A stretch of DNA of 64,000 bases from Mycobacterium sp. 852002-50816_SCH5313054-b (GCF_001667185.1 NZ_LZIC01000031.1:1-64000), one strand, 5' to 3'. Counted from the stretch's first letter, positions 25,419-34,378 are shown. The notes: a model not told the origin generated them from the sequence alone. Translations and numbers: made by a program.

Positions 25419-26404
25419 CGGTGGTGGTCGAGGAGATTCGGGCTCGGACTGAAACCACGGCGGCCGTACCGGAGTCACCGCGGGATGCCTTGGCCCCCTG
25501 GCAAATTCGAGCGGCCGCGTTCGCCGTCGACGTCCTGCCGTGCGTCGCCGTGGCGACGACGATGGCGTTGGTCGCCTGGACCGTGGCCGCGCACTCTGCT
25601 TGGTGGTGGGTGTGTGTCTCGGTCGGCGGCCTGGCCATCCTGCTGATGTTGGCCGACCGGTTGCTGCTGCCAACCCTTACCGGCTGGAGCCTGGGACGCG
25701 GCCTGTTCGGAATCGCGGTGGTGCGCCGCGACGGCACGACTATCGGGCCGTGGGCGCTGCTGCTGCGGGACCTGGCCCACCTGCTCGACACCGCATCGGT
25801 GGTGGGATGGCTTTGGCCGCTGTGGGATTCGCGGCGCCGCACCTTCGCCGACATGCTGCTGGGTACCGAAGCGCGCCGCGTCGAGCCCGACGACGAGGCG
25901 CTGGGAAAGTCGCGGCGCTGGACCACGCTGGCGGTGCCGATCGCGACGGCGGTGTGCCTCGCCGGGGTCGCCCTGAGCTACCTGGTGGTTTACTCCCGCG
26001 ATCAGGCGAGCGATCAAAGCAGGGCGCAGATCGAGGTGCAGGGGCCCAAGATGGTCGCGCAGATGCTCACGTACGACCCGAAATCGTTGCGCGACGACTT
26101 CGCTCGCGCCCGGTCGCTGGCGACCGACAAGTACCGAAGCCAGCTGTCGGCGCAGCAGGACGTGGTCCAGAAAAGCAATCCCGTCATCAACGAGTACTGG
26201 CCCACCGACTGGTCGGTGCAATCGGTCACGCCGGATCGCGCGACGATGCTGCTGTTCCTGCAGGGGCGGCGCGGCGCGGGACCCGACGAGCGCTACATCA
26301 GCGCGACCGTTCGGGTGGAATTCGCCAAGGGCGCGGACGCGCATTGGCGCGTTGACGACCTCGCCGTGCTGACCAGACCGAAACAGCCGGGGAACGGAAA
26401 ATGA
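25415..26404 (+). CDS. mam1B: Mce-associated protein with RDD membrane domain, Mam1B (Rv0176-like)
   Basis: A 329-residue protein. Residues ~25-145 form an RDD domain with hydrophobic segments (AAFAVDVLPCVAVATTMALVAW, VSVGGLAILLMLAD, GWSLGRGLFGIAVV). A third hydrophobic segment (TLAVPIATAVCLAGVALSYLVV) leads to an extracytoplasmic Mce-associated domain. GTG start overlaps the mam1A stop by 4 bp. Fusion of an RDD domain to a Mam domain is usual for this gene in mycobacteria. Confidence 0.87.
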   Translation: MTVVVEEIRARTETTAAVPESPRDALAPWQIRAAAFAVDVLPCVAVATTMALVAWTVAAHSAWWWVCVSVGGLAILLMLADRLLLPTLTGWSLGRGLFGIAVVRRDGTTIGPWALLLRDLAHLLDTASVVGWLWPLWDSRRRTFADMLLGTEARRVEPDDEALGKSRRWTTLAVPIATAVCLAGVALSYLVVYSRDQASDQSRAQIEVQGPKMVAQMLTYDPKSLRDDFARARSLATDKYRSQLSAQQDVVQKSNPVINEYWPTDWSVQSVTPDRATMLLFLQGRRGAGPDERYISATVRVEFAKGADAHWRVDDLAVLTRPKQPGNGK

Positions 26405-26955
26405 GCCCCCGCCGCAAGTTTGAGTCCGGCGAGGAGTCGCTGCTCGTGGCGCGACCGGTGCCGCCGTCGCGCCCGCGGTGGATGCCGGCCGGCGGCGCGG
26501 GCGCCGCGGTGCTGATGGTCGTGTCGATCGTGGCATGCACGCTGATGCTGATTTCTCACGAACGTCGGGCGCGCGTCGCGTCGAAGGAGCGCGAGGTGCT
26601 CAGCTACGTGGGCGGGTTCATGACGCAGTTCACCTCCATCGATCCGTATCACGCCAACGACTATGTGAACCGAATATTGGCCCAGGCGACAGGCGATTTC
26701 GCCAAGCAGTACCACGACAAGGCCAACGAGATCCTGCTGCAGGTCGCCCGGGCCGAACCCGCGACCGGCACCGTCCTGGGCTCCGGCCTGGAACGGTGGA
26801 ACGACGACGGCAGCGCCACCGTGATGGTGGCCACCGACGTGACCTCCAAGTCGCCGGACGAAAAGCAGGTATTCGAGAACACCAATCGTTGGGCGGCAAC
26901 CGTCACGCAGGAAGGGAATCAGTGGAAGATCAGCAACCTGCTGCAGGTGACCTGA
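26401..26955 (+). CDS. mam1C: Mce-associated membrane protein Mam1C (Rv0177-like)
   Basis: A 184-residue protein, the same length as I recall for Rv0177. A short cytoplasmic N-terminus, one membrane helix (AGAAVLMVVSIVACTLMLI) and an NTF2-like exterior domain (WNDDGSATVMVATDVTSK ... WKISNLLQV). It overlaps mam1B by 4 bp and mam1D by 34 bp. Role: accessory subunit of Mce1. Confidence 0.87.
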   Translation: MSPRRKFESGEESLLVARPVPPSRPRWMPAGGAGAAVLMVVSIVACTLMLISHERRARVASKEREVLSYVGGFMTQFTSIDPYHANDYVNRILAQATGDFAKQYHDKANEILLQVARAEPATGTVLGSGLERWNDDGSATVMVATDVTSKSPDEKQVFENTNRWAATVTQEGNQWKISNLLQVT

Positions 26956-27635
26956 CCGCCGACGCGGAAAAGACCGGAGAATCGTCTGGCGAGGACGCTC
27001 CGGAGACCACCGAAAGCGCCGACGGGGCAACCGAATCCGCCGACGTCGCCGACGCTCCCGCGCCCGACGACGAAGAGGCGGCGACGGATGCAAAAGAAAA
27101 GCAGCCCCGGCGCAAGATCCTGGCCGGCAAGCGGCTCGCCATCGCGATCGCGCTCGCTGCCGCGCTGTTCGTCGGCTCCGCGGCGTTCGCGGGCGCGGCG
27201 GTGCAGCCCTACCTTGCCGATCGCGCCACCGCCGCGACGAAGCTGAAGGTCGCGCGCACCGCGGCCAACGCGATCACGACGCTGTGGACGTACACGCCGG
27301 AGAACATGGACGGCCTCGCCGACCGCGCGGCGGCCTACCTCAGCGGTGACTTCGCGGCCCAGTACCGCAAGTTCGTCGACGCGATCGTGGGCCCCAACAA
27401 GCAGGCCAAGGTGACCAACAGCACCGAAGTGGTCGGCGCGGCGGTCGAGTCGCTGGACGATCCGAATGCCGTCGTCATCGTGTACACCAACACCACGTCC
27501 ACCAGCCCGCTGACCAAGAACATCCCGTCGCTGAAATACCTGTCGTATCGGCTGTTCATGAAGCGCACCAACGGCCACTGGCAGGTGACGAGGATGACGA
27601 CGATCACCTCGCTGGACCTGACCCCGCAGGTCTGA
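26922..27635 (+). CDS. mam1D: Mce-associated membrane protein Mam1D (Rv0178-like)
   Basis: A 237-residue protein with the same plan as Mam1A: acidic N-terminus, a membrane helix (about residues 70-92, LAIAIALAAALFVGSAAFAG) and an exterior domain ending HWQVTRMTTITSLDLTP. I chose the GTG at 26922 because AGGGA lies five bases before it; the open frame upstream is a shadow of mam1C. It is the last gene of the mce1 operon. No clear terminator follows, and the DUF1275 gene begins 23 bases later. Confidence 0.85.
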   Translation: MEDQQPAAGDLTADAEKTGESSGEDAPETTESADGATESADVADAPAPDDEEAATDAKEKQPRRKILAGKRLAIAIALAAALFVGSAAFAGAAVQPYLADRATAATKLKVARTAANAITTLWTYTPENMDGLADRAAAYLSGDFAAQYRKFVDAIVGPNKQAKVTNSTEVVGAAVESLDDPNAVVIVYTNTTSTSPLTKNIPSLKYLSYRLFMKRTNGHWQVTRMTTITSLDLTPQV

Positions 27636-27658
27636 CGCGGCTGGATCCCAACCCGCAC

Positions 27659-28336
27659 ATGCCCGTTGCGTCGCCGGTCTCCGAGCGCTCGACCGTCGCG
27701 GCGCTGCTGTTGTTGACCTTCGCCACCGGCTTGGCCGACGCGATCAGCATCCTGGTTCTCGGCCACGTCTTCGTGGCGAACATGACCGGCAACGTGATCT
27801 TCCTCGGCTTCTGGTTGGCGCCCCGAACCAGCATCGACCTGACGGCGGTCGTGGTGGCCCTGCCGACGTTCGTCTGCACGACGATCGTCAGCGGCCGGGT
27901 GGCACGGCATTTCGGCGAGCGGGTGCGACCGTGGATTACCACCGTGCTGGCAACTGAAATCGTGTTGTTGGTTGCGTTGTCGATCCTGGCCGGCAGCGGC
28001 GTACTGCACTACCACGACGACACCAAGCTGATCATGATCGCCCTGCTCGCCGTGACGTTCGGTCTGCAGCACTCGAGCGCGCGCCAGTTCGGGATCCAGG
28101 AGCTCTCCACCACGGTGCTGACGTCGACGATCGTCAGCCTCGGCCTGGACAGCCACCTCGCCGGCGGGACGGGTGCCCGCGAAAAGCTGCGCTTCAGTGT
28201 CGTTTTCACGATGGGCGCCGGCGCCCTGGTCGGCGCGACGATGTCACGGTTCGTCGTCGCGCCGGTGTTCGCGGTCACGGCGGCGGTCGTCGCGGCCAGC
28301 CTGCTGATCTTCCGCTTCGGGCCCGCGGACGCCTAA
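27659..28336 (+). CDS. DUF1275 (YoaK-type) membrane protein
   Basis: A 225-residue protein with about six hydrophobic segments. TFATGLADAISILVLGHVFVANMTGNVIFLGF is the classic DUF1275 opening, and GLQHSSARQFG is also typical of the family. Its function is unknown. It follows mam1D by only 23 bp on the same strand and so may be read through from mce1, although I do not recall it in the M. tuberculosis mce1 locus. Its stop codon overlaps that of the convergent lprO by 4 bp. Confidence 0.8.
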   Translation: MPVASPVSERSTVAALLLLTFATGLADAISILVLGHVFVANMTGNVIFLGFWLAPRTSIDLTAVVVALPTFVCTTIVSGRVARHFGERVRPWITTVLATEIVLLVALSILAGSGVLHYHDDTKLIMIALLAVTFGLQHSSARQFGIQELSTTVLTSTIVSLGLDSHLAGGTGAREKLRFSVVFTMGAGALVGATMSRFVVAPVFAVTAAVVAASLLIFRFGPADA

Positions 28337-29415
28337 TTGAAGGCCAGCCAGCTCGGCAGCGCCCGTTCGTGGGAGTCACACAGCACCTGGCGGGTGTCGC
28401 ACGATCCGCGCGGTGACCCGGCGCCGGCCCACATGCCGCCCGTGTCGCGCCGCAGCACGATGGCCGACGACCCGCCGCCGTCGAGCAGGACCGCGGTGTC
28501 GCTGCCCAGGCCGCGGAACAGGTCCTGGATGTTGTCCGGGGTGTAGCTGCCACCCTCGAAGACGTACATTTCGTCCCGTTGCTTCACGTAGGCGAGGGCC
28601 GTGCGCGCCGCGCTCGGACCGCCGTCGTTGAGCTGCCCGGTCTTGCCGGGCGATAGCAGGCCGATCCCCGATACCGCGACGAACCGCTCGTTGCGGTTCA
28701 GGAGGTCGGCGACCACCGGCGTGGCGACGTCATAATCCTGTGGATTCTTGGGGCGCAACACATACGGTGCGCCGCCCGCCGGCAGGATCATGGTCGACAG
28801 GGCGCTCCAGCTCTCGCCGCCGCCGGAGAGGCCCTGCTTGCCCGGATACGCGACGGTGCCGGTGACCGCCTGGTTCGCCCGGCCCTGGCCGTGGGTGTTG
28901 TCGACGAAGGCGCCCAGCGGGGAACTGCAGCCGGTCTGGCGCCAAGAGCCGGCCTTCTGCGGCCGGATGTCGAAGAAGTTGGCATTGATTGCGATCGTCG
29001 GCTGCCCCAGCCGCTGCCACGCCTGCAGCGGCGCGTAGACCTCCGATGCCTGCCACAGCCCCTCGCCCGTGCGGGCGCCGGGATTGTTTTCGCAGCGCGC
29101 CTGATCGCCCTGGTGGCTGTCCACCAGCAGGTGCGGCGCGAGGCGGCCCGCGGCGTTCTTGATGACCATCAGGTGCCCGCCGTTGTTCATCTCGTACCAG
29201 CTGCCACCGGCGTTGAGCATCGGCGTCGGGTGACCGGGGCCGAAGTTATAGACCAGGTAGGAGCCCTTGGTGGTCTCGATGGCGTTGGCCAGCAGGTCGC
29301 GCCCGTCGGCGGCGCGCGCGAGGGGCTGCCCGGTCGTGCAGGCGAGCACGGCGCACGCGGCCACCGCAGTGCAGCAGGCCGCCAGCCGGCGCAGGCTGGC
29401 GAGGGGCGTCGGCAC
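28333..29415 (-). CDS. lprO: Lipoprotein LprO with phosphodiester glycosidase domain
   Basis: A 360-residue exported protein. The N-terminus has a hydrophobic run rich in cysteine, with the likely lipobox AVLAC (Cys26). The mature part carries a NAGPA-type phosphodiester glycosidase domain: ANFFDIRPQ in the middle and LLDGGGSSAIVLR near the end are diagnostic. The GTG start is preceded by AAAGG. Order next to the Rv0180c-like gene matches LprO (Rv0179c). The natural substrate is unknown; a glycan phosphodiester of the envelope is likely from the domain. Confidence 0.87.
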   Translation of the reverse strand: MPTPLASLRRLAACCTAVAACAVLACTTGQPLARAADGRDLLANAIETTKGSYLVYNFGPGHPTPMLNAGGSWYEMNNGGHLMVIKNAAGRLAPHLLVDSHQGDQARCENNPGARTGEGLWQASEVYAPLQAWQRLGQPTIAINANFFDIRPQKAGSWRQTGCSSPLGAFVDNTHGQGRANQAVTGTVAYPGKQGLSGGGESWSALSTMILPAGGAPYVLRPKNPQDYDVATPVVADLLNRNERFVAVSGIGLLSPGKTGQLNDGGPSAARTALAYVKQRDEMYVFEGGSYTPDNIQDLFRGLGSDTAVLLDGGGSSAIVLRRDTGGMWAGAGSPRGSCDTRQVLCDSHERALPSWLAFN

Positions 29416-29458
29416 GGTGGACCTTTCGGCACTGATGGCTATGCAACATCAATAGCAT

Positions 29459-29476
29459 CAGTCACACCAGTCACAC
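29459..29476. repeat. Tandem 9-bp repeat in the lprO upstream region
   Basis: CAGTCACAC occurs twice head to tail, 44 bp before the lprO start and within the 106-bp gap after the Rv0180c-like gene. The surrounding sequence is AT-richer than average. A regulator binding direct repeats could sit here; this is inference. Confidence 0.4.
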
Positions 29477-29521
29477 TGTCAACTTTGATAACGAACCGGT
29501 GACGCTTGGGCCGCGCTCGAA

Positions 29522-30916
29522 TTACGTTTGCTCGCTTGGGGTTTCGCTTTCGGTGTCGACCGGGGCCGCGCGGGCGGTCTCGCGCTTGCTCACGCGCGCC
29601 TGGTGCTCCGCCTGATGTTGCGCGGCGATCGCCAGCTCGACCGCGCCCTGGATCCGGTGGAAGCCCTGGCGGTCGTAGAGCTTCGTGATGATGCCGCCCA
29701 GCAACAGGCCGATCACCAGGCCGATCGTTGTCAACCACAGCGCCTGTGACAGACCGGAATCGGCACGGCCATCGAGATAGACCAGCGACCGCACACCCAG
29801 GAAGACCTGGTGCATCGGCTCGAATTCGGCCAGCCAGCGGAAGAACTGTGGCGTGGCCTCCAGTGGCACGGTCGCGCCCGCGGACGGCAGCCCGAGGATC
29901 ACGAAGATCAGCATGCTGACCAGCAGGCCCATCGAGCCCAGGACGGACAAGATGGAACTCGACGTGATGCCCACCGCGATGATCGCGAACACCCCAAACT
30001 CCCACAATTGCCAGCCGAGTGGGATGGGCATGCCGAGCCCGTGGGCGATGGCCAGATAGACCGCCGACGTCAGCAGCGCCAGCACCACCATGATGGCCCA
30101 CTTGAGCAGCAGCGTCTGGAATCTCGAGATCCTGACCTGCTCGGCGAATCGGTACACCGGGCCCCACTCCGCGGGCACGTAGCCGAGCAGCGCGTCCACC
30201 AGCGTGCTGACCACGACGCTGCCGGTGAACCCCGCGAGCAGCAGCAGCAGCGCGAAATAGAAGGCCGACAACCCATTACCGGTGCCGTTCGGCAGCGGGT
30301 TGTACACGTTCGCCTTGACCTCGATCGGATTGGCGAGGCCCAGCGCCGACGCGCCGGTCAGCGGCGCGCCCCCGGTTTGCGCCGCGACATCGGCCGTAAG
30401 CCGTTGCCCCACTTTCCCATTGGCCACGGCCATCACCTGGGTGAGGGTTTGTCCCGCGATGCTGGAGCCGAGTGTGCCCGCTCGCGGGTTGGTAGAGATG
30501 GTGACCGACGGCCGGGTCGCGCGGCCGGGCGTGACGGCGCTGGCCCCGTATTCGCGCAGGTTGGACGAAAAGGTGGGCGGAATGACCATTTCCGCATACA
30601 CACGAGCCGTGTCCAGTTGGCGCTGCGCCTCGTCGTGGGACACGACGCGGACGTCGAACTTGTCCTTGTCCAGCCCGGCAACGACGCCGTCGGTGATCTG
30701 TCCCCCGAACGGGCCGGCGTCCTCGTTCACCACGGCGATCGGGAAATGCCGCAGGTTGGTCATCGGGTTCAGGATGCCCCCGAGGTAGAGCGCGCACAGC
30801 GCCGACATCAGCGCCAGCGTGACGACGATGGGCAGCGCCCAGAATCGCACGGTCCGAACTGCCTTGATATTCCGCTTGGGGTTGGGCGCCGCGTGCCGCG
30901 GCTGCGATTGAGACAT
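29522..30916 (-). CDS. YhgE/Pip-type membrane protein (Rv0180c-like)
   Basis: A 464-residue membrane protein. One N-terminal helix (FWALPIVVTLALMSALCALYLGG), a ~190-residue extracytoplasmic domain (NLRHFPIAVVNEDAG is the Pip/DUF3533 signature) and five or six C-terminal helices. The architecture is that of ABC-2/YhgE permease-like proteins, which are linked to export and phage reception in other Gram-positives. ATG preceded by CAGGAG. TAGAGT (complement of 30940-30945) is a possible -10. Its job in mycobacteria is unknown to me. Confidence 0.8.
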   Translation of the reverse strand: MSQSQPRHAAPNPKRNIKAVRTVRFWALPIVVTLALMSALCALYLGGILNPMTNLRHFPIAVVNEDAGPFGGQITDGVVAGLDKDKFDVRVVSHDEAQRQLDTARVYAEMVIPPTFSSNLREYGASAVTPGRATRPSVTISTNPRAGTLGSSIAGQTLTQVMAVANGKVGQRLTADVAAQTGGAPLTGASALGLANPIEVKANVYNPLPNGTGNGLSAFYFALLLLLAGFTGSVVVSTLVDALLGYVPAEWGPVYRFAEQVRISRFQTLLLKWAIMVVLALLTSAVYLAIAHGLGMPIPLGWQLWEFGVFAIIAVGITSSSILSVLGSMGLLVSMLIFVILGLPSAGATVPLEATPQFFRWLAEFEPMHQVFLGVRSLVYLDGRADSGLSQALWLTTIGLVIGLLLGGIITKLYDRQGFHRIQGAVELAIAAQHQAEHQARVSKRETARAAPVDTESETPSEQT

Positions 30917-30952
30917 GCGGGCTCCTGTCTGTCGTGCCCACTCTATGTGGTC

Positions 30953-31678
30953 TCAGGAGCCCAACTCTGCATGCATCTCCCAGATCAGCAGCTCCGACGG
31001 CTCCGCCGCCGTCACCCGCGCGCCGTCGGCGCCGGTGAACCGGACGGCGTCGCCCTCGTCGAGGTCACCGATTTCGGCCGCGCCGACACGGCCCTGTGCG
31101 ACGAATACGTGCAGGTAGGGCGACTGCGGTAGGTCGACCGAGGCGCCGGGCCGCAGCCGCGTGCCGTGCAGTGCGGCGTTGCGGTTGTGCAGCGTGATGG
31201 CCGCCGCACTACCGGGGATGCCTGAGGCGATGGTCACAAGTCCGCCAGACAGCTCCTCGTCGCCGATCTCGTGTTGTTGGTAGCTCGGTGTGATACCGGT
31301 CTCGTCGGTCACCACCCACATCTGCACGAAATGGACTGGTTCCGTGGGGGAGTCGTTCTTCTCCGAGTGCAGGATGCCGCTGCCCGCCGACATGCGTTGG
31401 GCCAGTCCGGGATAGATGACCCCGCGGTTGCCGGCGGAGTCCCGGTGTGTCAGCTCGCCGCGCAGCACCCAGGTCACGATCTCCATGTCGCGGTGTGGAT
31501 GCGTGTCGAATCCCGTTCCGGGCGCGACGATGTCGTCGTTGTTGACCAGGAGCAACCCGTGGTGGGTGTTGTCGGGGTCGTAGTGGTCGCCGAACGAGAA
31601 GGAATGCCGGGACTTCAGCCAGGACGTCGTGGTGACGGCCCGGTCGGCGGCACGCCGGATCTCCGCGGTGGCAGGCAC
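30953..31678 (-). CDS. Pirin-family protein (Rv0181c-like)
   Basis: A 241-residue bicupin. The iron-binding residues are in HPHRDMEIVTW and in GSGILHSEKND. Bacterial pirins can act as quercetinases or as redox-responsive partners of other enzymes; the role here is not known. GTG start without a Shine-Dalgarno site; AGCCTA at 31686-31691 reads TAGGCT on this strand, seven bases upstream, so a leaderless mRNA is probable. That box overlaps the stop codon of the IclR gene. Confidence 0.87.
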   Translation of the reverse strand: MPATAEIRRAADRAVTTTSWLKSRHSFSFGDHYDPDNTHHGLLLVNNDDIVAPGTGFDTHPHRDMEIVTWVLRGELTHRDSAGNRGVIYPGLAQRMSAGSGILHSEKNDSPTEPVHFVQMWVVTDETGITPSYQQHEIGDEELSGGLVTIASGIPGSAAAITLHNRNAALHGTRLRPGASVDLPQSPYLHVFVAQGRVGAAEIGDLDEGDAVRFTGADGARVTAAEPSELLIWEMHAELGS

Positions 31679-31688
31679 GGGCTCCAGC

Positions 31689-32543
31689 CTAGGTCAACAT
31701 CGCCTGCGCGTGCCGGAGCGCAGTCTCGAGCGCGGCCAGCGTCAGGCCGGCCGGGCGACCCAGGTGGATCTCGATTTGGTACTCGGGCTGGCCGCCATGG
31801 GCGAAGATCGGCAGGACGACGAATTCCGTTGATGCCAGCTCGGTTTCGAGCTCATGCGTGACGGATCGCATCGTCACCATGGTCATCAGGGTGGTGAGCT
31901 GGCGGGTCACCCGCGCGGTCGGCTCCAGCGACGCCAGCACGTCCGCCAGGCGGTGGTGTAGCGACTGGTGGGTGTCGTCGAACCGCCACGCGCCGTAGCC
32001 GCGGGCCCGGATGTCGGCCAGCACCCGCTGGTGCTGGGCGACCTCGGCGCGCGTCAGCCGCGGGGTGACGCGGTGCAGCCAGCTCTCGACGAATTCGTCG
32101 TCGCGCCAAGCCATGGCGACCAGGCCGAACGGCGGGTCGATGGGGAAGCGCTGACCTACCGCGTGCTCGCCGTCGGTGCCGTGGCCGACCGTGTCGACAG
32201 TGGTCAGGTCGCGGTCGCCGATCCTCGACATCGAGCAGCCGGCGCCGAGCGTGTCATGCAGGTCGCGCAGCGCGTCGCGCCCGCGGTCCAGCAGGGGGAA
32301 TTGCGTGCGCAGCCCGTGCACCAGGCCGAACAAGCCACTGCCCAGCACGTAGCGGCGGTCCTCGCGGCGCGCCACCCACGCGCGCCGCTCCAGTTCGGCC
32401 AGCACCAGGGCGCAGGTCGAGGTGCTGATCCGGCAGGCCTTCGCCAGCTCCGCCGAGGTGTGCCCGCCCGGTGAATTCGCCAGCGTCCCAAGCACATCCA
32501 GCACGCGGGCGGTGGGCGGTGATTTGGTGGTTGACTCACCCAC
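31689..32543 (-). CDS. IclR-family transcriptional regulator
   Basis: A 284-residue regulator. The N-terminal winged helix (RVLDVLGTLANSPGGHTSAELAKACRISTSTCALVLAELERRAWV) precedes a ligand-binding domain (YVLGSGLFGLVHGLR onwards). It is divergently transcribed from the DapB-like reductase gene, with 62 bp between the starts and a perfect palindrome in between. It probably controls that gene and itself. AGGGAG precedes the GTG start, and TACATT (complement of 32569-32574) is a candidate -10. Not part of the M. tuberculosis gene order I remember. Confidence 0.8.
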   Translation of the reverse strand: MGESTTKSPPTARVLDVLGTLANSPGGHTSAELAKACRISTSTCALVLAELERRAWVARREDRRYVLGSGLFGLVHGLRTQFPLLDRGRDALRDLHDTLGAGCSMSRIGDRDLTTVDTVGHGTDGEHAVGQRFPIDPPFGLVAMAWRDDEFVESWLHRVTPRLTRAEVAQHQRVLADIRARGYGAWRFDDTHQSLHHRLADVLASLEPTARVTRQLTTLMTMVTMRSVTHELETELASTEFVVLPIFAHGGQPEYQIEIHLGRPAGLTLAALETALRHAQAMLT

Positions 32544-32584
32544 GCGCGGCTCCCTACGATCCGTCCAAAATGTAATGATAGGCG

Positions 32585-32598
32585 TCCTAATATTAGGA
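32585..32598. promoter_or_regulatory. Perfect palindrome, probable IclR operator
   Basis: TCCTAATATTAGGA is a 14-bp perfect palindrome in the divergent region. It covers TAATAT (32588-32593), a good -10 for the reductase gene, and its right arm is part of the TAGGAG ribosome-binding site. Binding there would block the reductase promoter directly. Confidence 0.6.
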
Positions 32599-32605
32599 GA
32601 CGATT

Positions 32606-33745
32606 GTGCTGAAGGTGGGGGTTTGGGGGCCGGGTTCCATGGGCGTGATCGCCCTGCGCGGCGTGATCGACCATCCGGAACTGGAGCTGGTCGACCTCGT
32701 CGTGCACAGCGATGCCAAAGCGGGTCGCGACGCCGGCGAGCTGTGCGGGATCGCGCCGGTTGGCGTGATCGCCACGCAGGACCCGGCGCCGATGCTGGCC
32801 GGCGACGCCGACGCGGTGGTCTATGCGGCCGGTGCCAACCTGCGGCCGCTCGAGGCGGTCGAGGACATGGCCTCGATCCTGCGGTCCGGGAAGAACGTGG
32901 TGTCGTGCTCGGTGGTGCCGCTGGTGTTCCCCGACGCCCTCGATGGGGCGTTCACCGACCCGTTGCGCCAGGCCGCGCTGGACGGCGGCGTGTCGTTCTT
33001 CACCACCGGCATCGACTCCGGCTTCGCCAATGACGTGCTGCCGCTGGTGCTCTCGGGGGTATCCCGCGTCATCGACTCGGTGCGGGTGACCGAGATGTTC
33101 AACTACGCCACCTACCCGGACCCCGCCGCGGTCTACGAGATCCTCGGGTTCGGCAAGCCGCCGGAATACCCGGCCTTCGCGGCCCAGCCGGGAATCTTCG
33201 CGTTCGGCTGGGGTCCGGTGCTGCACCAGCTCGCCGCCGGGTTGGGCGTCAAGATCGACAGCATCGAGGAGAGCAACGACCGCATCCCCGCCGCCGAGTC
33301 CTTCGACACGCCCACCGGCCGCATTGCGGCGGGAACCATCGCGGCCATGCGCTCCACCCTGACCGGATATGTCGGCGGGAAGCCGACTTTCGTCCTCGAC
33401 CACGTGACGCGGATGCGTGACGACATCGCCCCGGACTGGCCCCAGCCCCACATCTGCATCCCGCCACAGGATCTCGGCTACGGCGCGGCGTCGGGGCGCG
33501 GCCTGTATCGCGTCGAGATCGAGGGATCCCCCAGCATGCGTTGCGAATTCGAGATGGCCGAGGACCACGACCACGATCTTGGCGCGCGCATCGCCGGCGC
33601 GTCGCGGATGGTGAACGCCATTCCCGCGGTGTGCGCGGCCCCGCCCGGCCTGCTGTCGGCGCTGGACCTGCCGCTGATCACCGGGGCCGGGCTGGTCCGC
33701 CCGGTGGCGGGACCGGCGCCCGACAGCCGGCTGTTCTCGGGCTAG
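32606..33745 (+). CDS. DapB-like NAD(P)-dependent reductase (2,4-diaminopentanoate dehydrogenase type)
   Basis: A 379-residue oxidoreductase. The N-terminal Rossmann fold begins VGVWGPGSMGVIALRGVIDHPELELV, as in dihydrodipicolinate reductase N-terminal domains. The C-terminal domain is not that of true DapB and is like the 2,4-diaminopentanoate dehydrogenase group. Start GTG with TAGGAG upstream. Mycobacteria have many such paralogues of unknown substrate. Control by the divergent IclR protein is inferred from the palindrome. Confidence 0.72.
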   Translation: MLKVGVWGPGSMGVIALRGVIDHPELELVDLVVHSDAKAGRDAGELCGIAPVGVIATQDPAPMLAGDADAVVYAAGANLRPLEAVEDMASILRSGKNVVSCSVVPLVFPDALDGAFTDPLRQAALDGGVSFFTTGIDSGFANDVLPLVLSGVSRVIDSVRVTEMFNYATYPDPAAVYEILGFGKPPEYPAFAAQPGIFAFGWGPVLHQLAAGLGVKIDSIEESNDRIPAAESFDTPTGRIAAGTIAAMRSTLTGYVGGKPTFVLDHVTRMRDDIAPDWPQPHICIPPQDLGYGAASGRGLYRVEIEGSPSMRCEFEMAEDHDHDLGARIAGASRMVNAIPAVCAAPPGLLSALDLPLITGAGLVRPVAGPAPDSRLFSG

Positions 33746-34318
33746 TCACTGCGCGGCCGGCAGCAGGCCGATGAGCGTGTCGATGAGTTGCTCGGCATCG
33801 GTGTGCCATTTATCCCAGGCCAGATGGCCGCTCAGCTCCAGGCCCGTGATGCCGTGGGCACTGGTCAGCAGTAGCGCCCCGTAGCGGCGTGCCCGTTTAG
33901 CGCCGACGATGCGGCCCACCAGGTCCAGGAACAGGTCCTGGGCGCGCTCGGCCGACCGGGTCAAGGCGGTGGGATCTCCCGCGGGCATGGTGAACATCAG
34001 GCGGTACAGGTGCGGCCGGGTTCGGCCCACGGCGACAAACGCGAGCAACGCGGCGCGCAACGACTGCTTCGGCGGGTTAGCGCTGGTGACCAGAAGTTCG
34101 AGCGCGTCGCCCAGATCGCTCCACGCATTCGTGGCCAGGGCGGTGAGCAGGCTTTCCTTATCGGCGAAGTGGCGGTAGGGCGCCGAGCGCGAAACGCCCG
34201 TGCGCGCACCCACTTCGCGCAGCGTGACCGCATCCGGGCCGCCGATGTCCAGCAACACCTCCGCGGCGTCGAGGAGCGACCGGCGCGTCGCCGCGGCGGC
34301 CTCTGATCGTGTCGCCAT
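33746..34318 (-). CDS. TetR-family repressor
   Basis: A 190-residue regulator. The N-terminal helix-turn-helix is AAEVLLDIGGPDAVTLREVGARTGVSRSAPYRHFADKESLL; the C-terminal part resembles the TetR_C WHG-type domain. I chose the ATG at 34318 because TATGCT (complement of 34326-34331) lies seven bases upstream, a leaderless arrangement; an ATG at 34330 would add four residues but overlap that box. It is divergent from an SDR gene, with two identical-arm operators between, so it very likely represses that SDR gene and perhaps itself. Confidence 0.85.
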   Translation of the reverse strand: MATRSEAAAATRRSLLDAAEVLLDIGGPDAVTLREVGARTGVSRSAPYRHFADKESLLTALATNAWSDLGDALELLVTSANPPKQSLRAALLAFVAVGRTRPHLYRLMFTMPAGDPTALTRSAERAQDLFLDLVGRIVGAKRARRYGALLLTSAHGITGLELSGHLAWDKWHTDAEQLIDTLIGLLPAAQ

Positions 34319-34347
34319 CCGCAGAAGCATAGGCTCCCACCGTTTGA

Positions 34348-34362
34348 GTTGACACCGTCAAC
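34348..34362. promoter_or_regulatory. TetR operator, copy 1
   Basis: GTTGACACCGTCAAC is an inverted repeat with 6-bp arms GTTGAC/GTCAAC. It includes TTGACA (34349-34354), which is a perfect -35 for the SDR gene, 16 bp before TAGATT at 34371-34376. Confidence 0.75.
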
Positions 34363-34378
34363 AAAGCTGCTAGATTCT

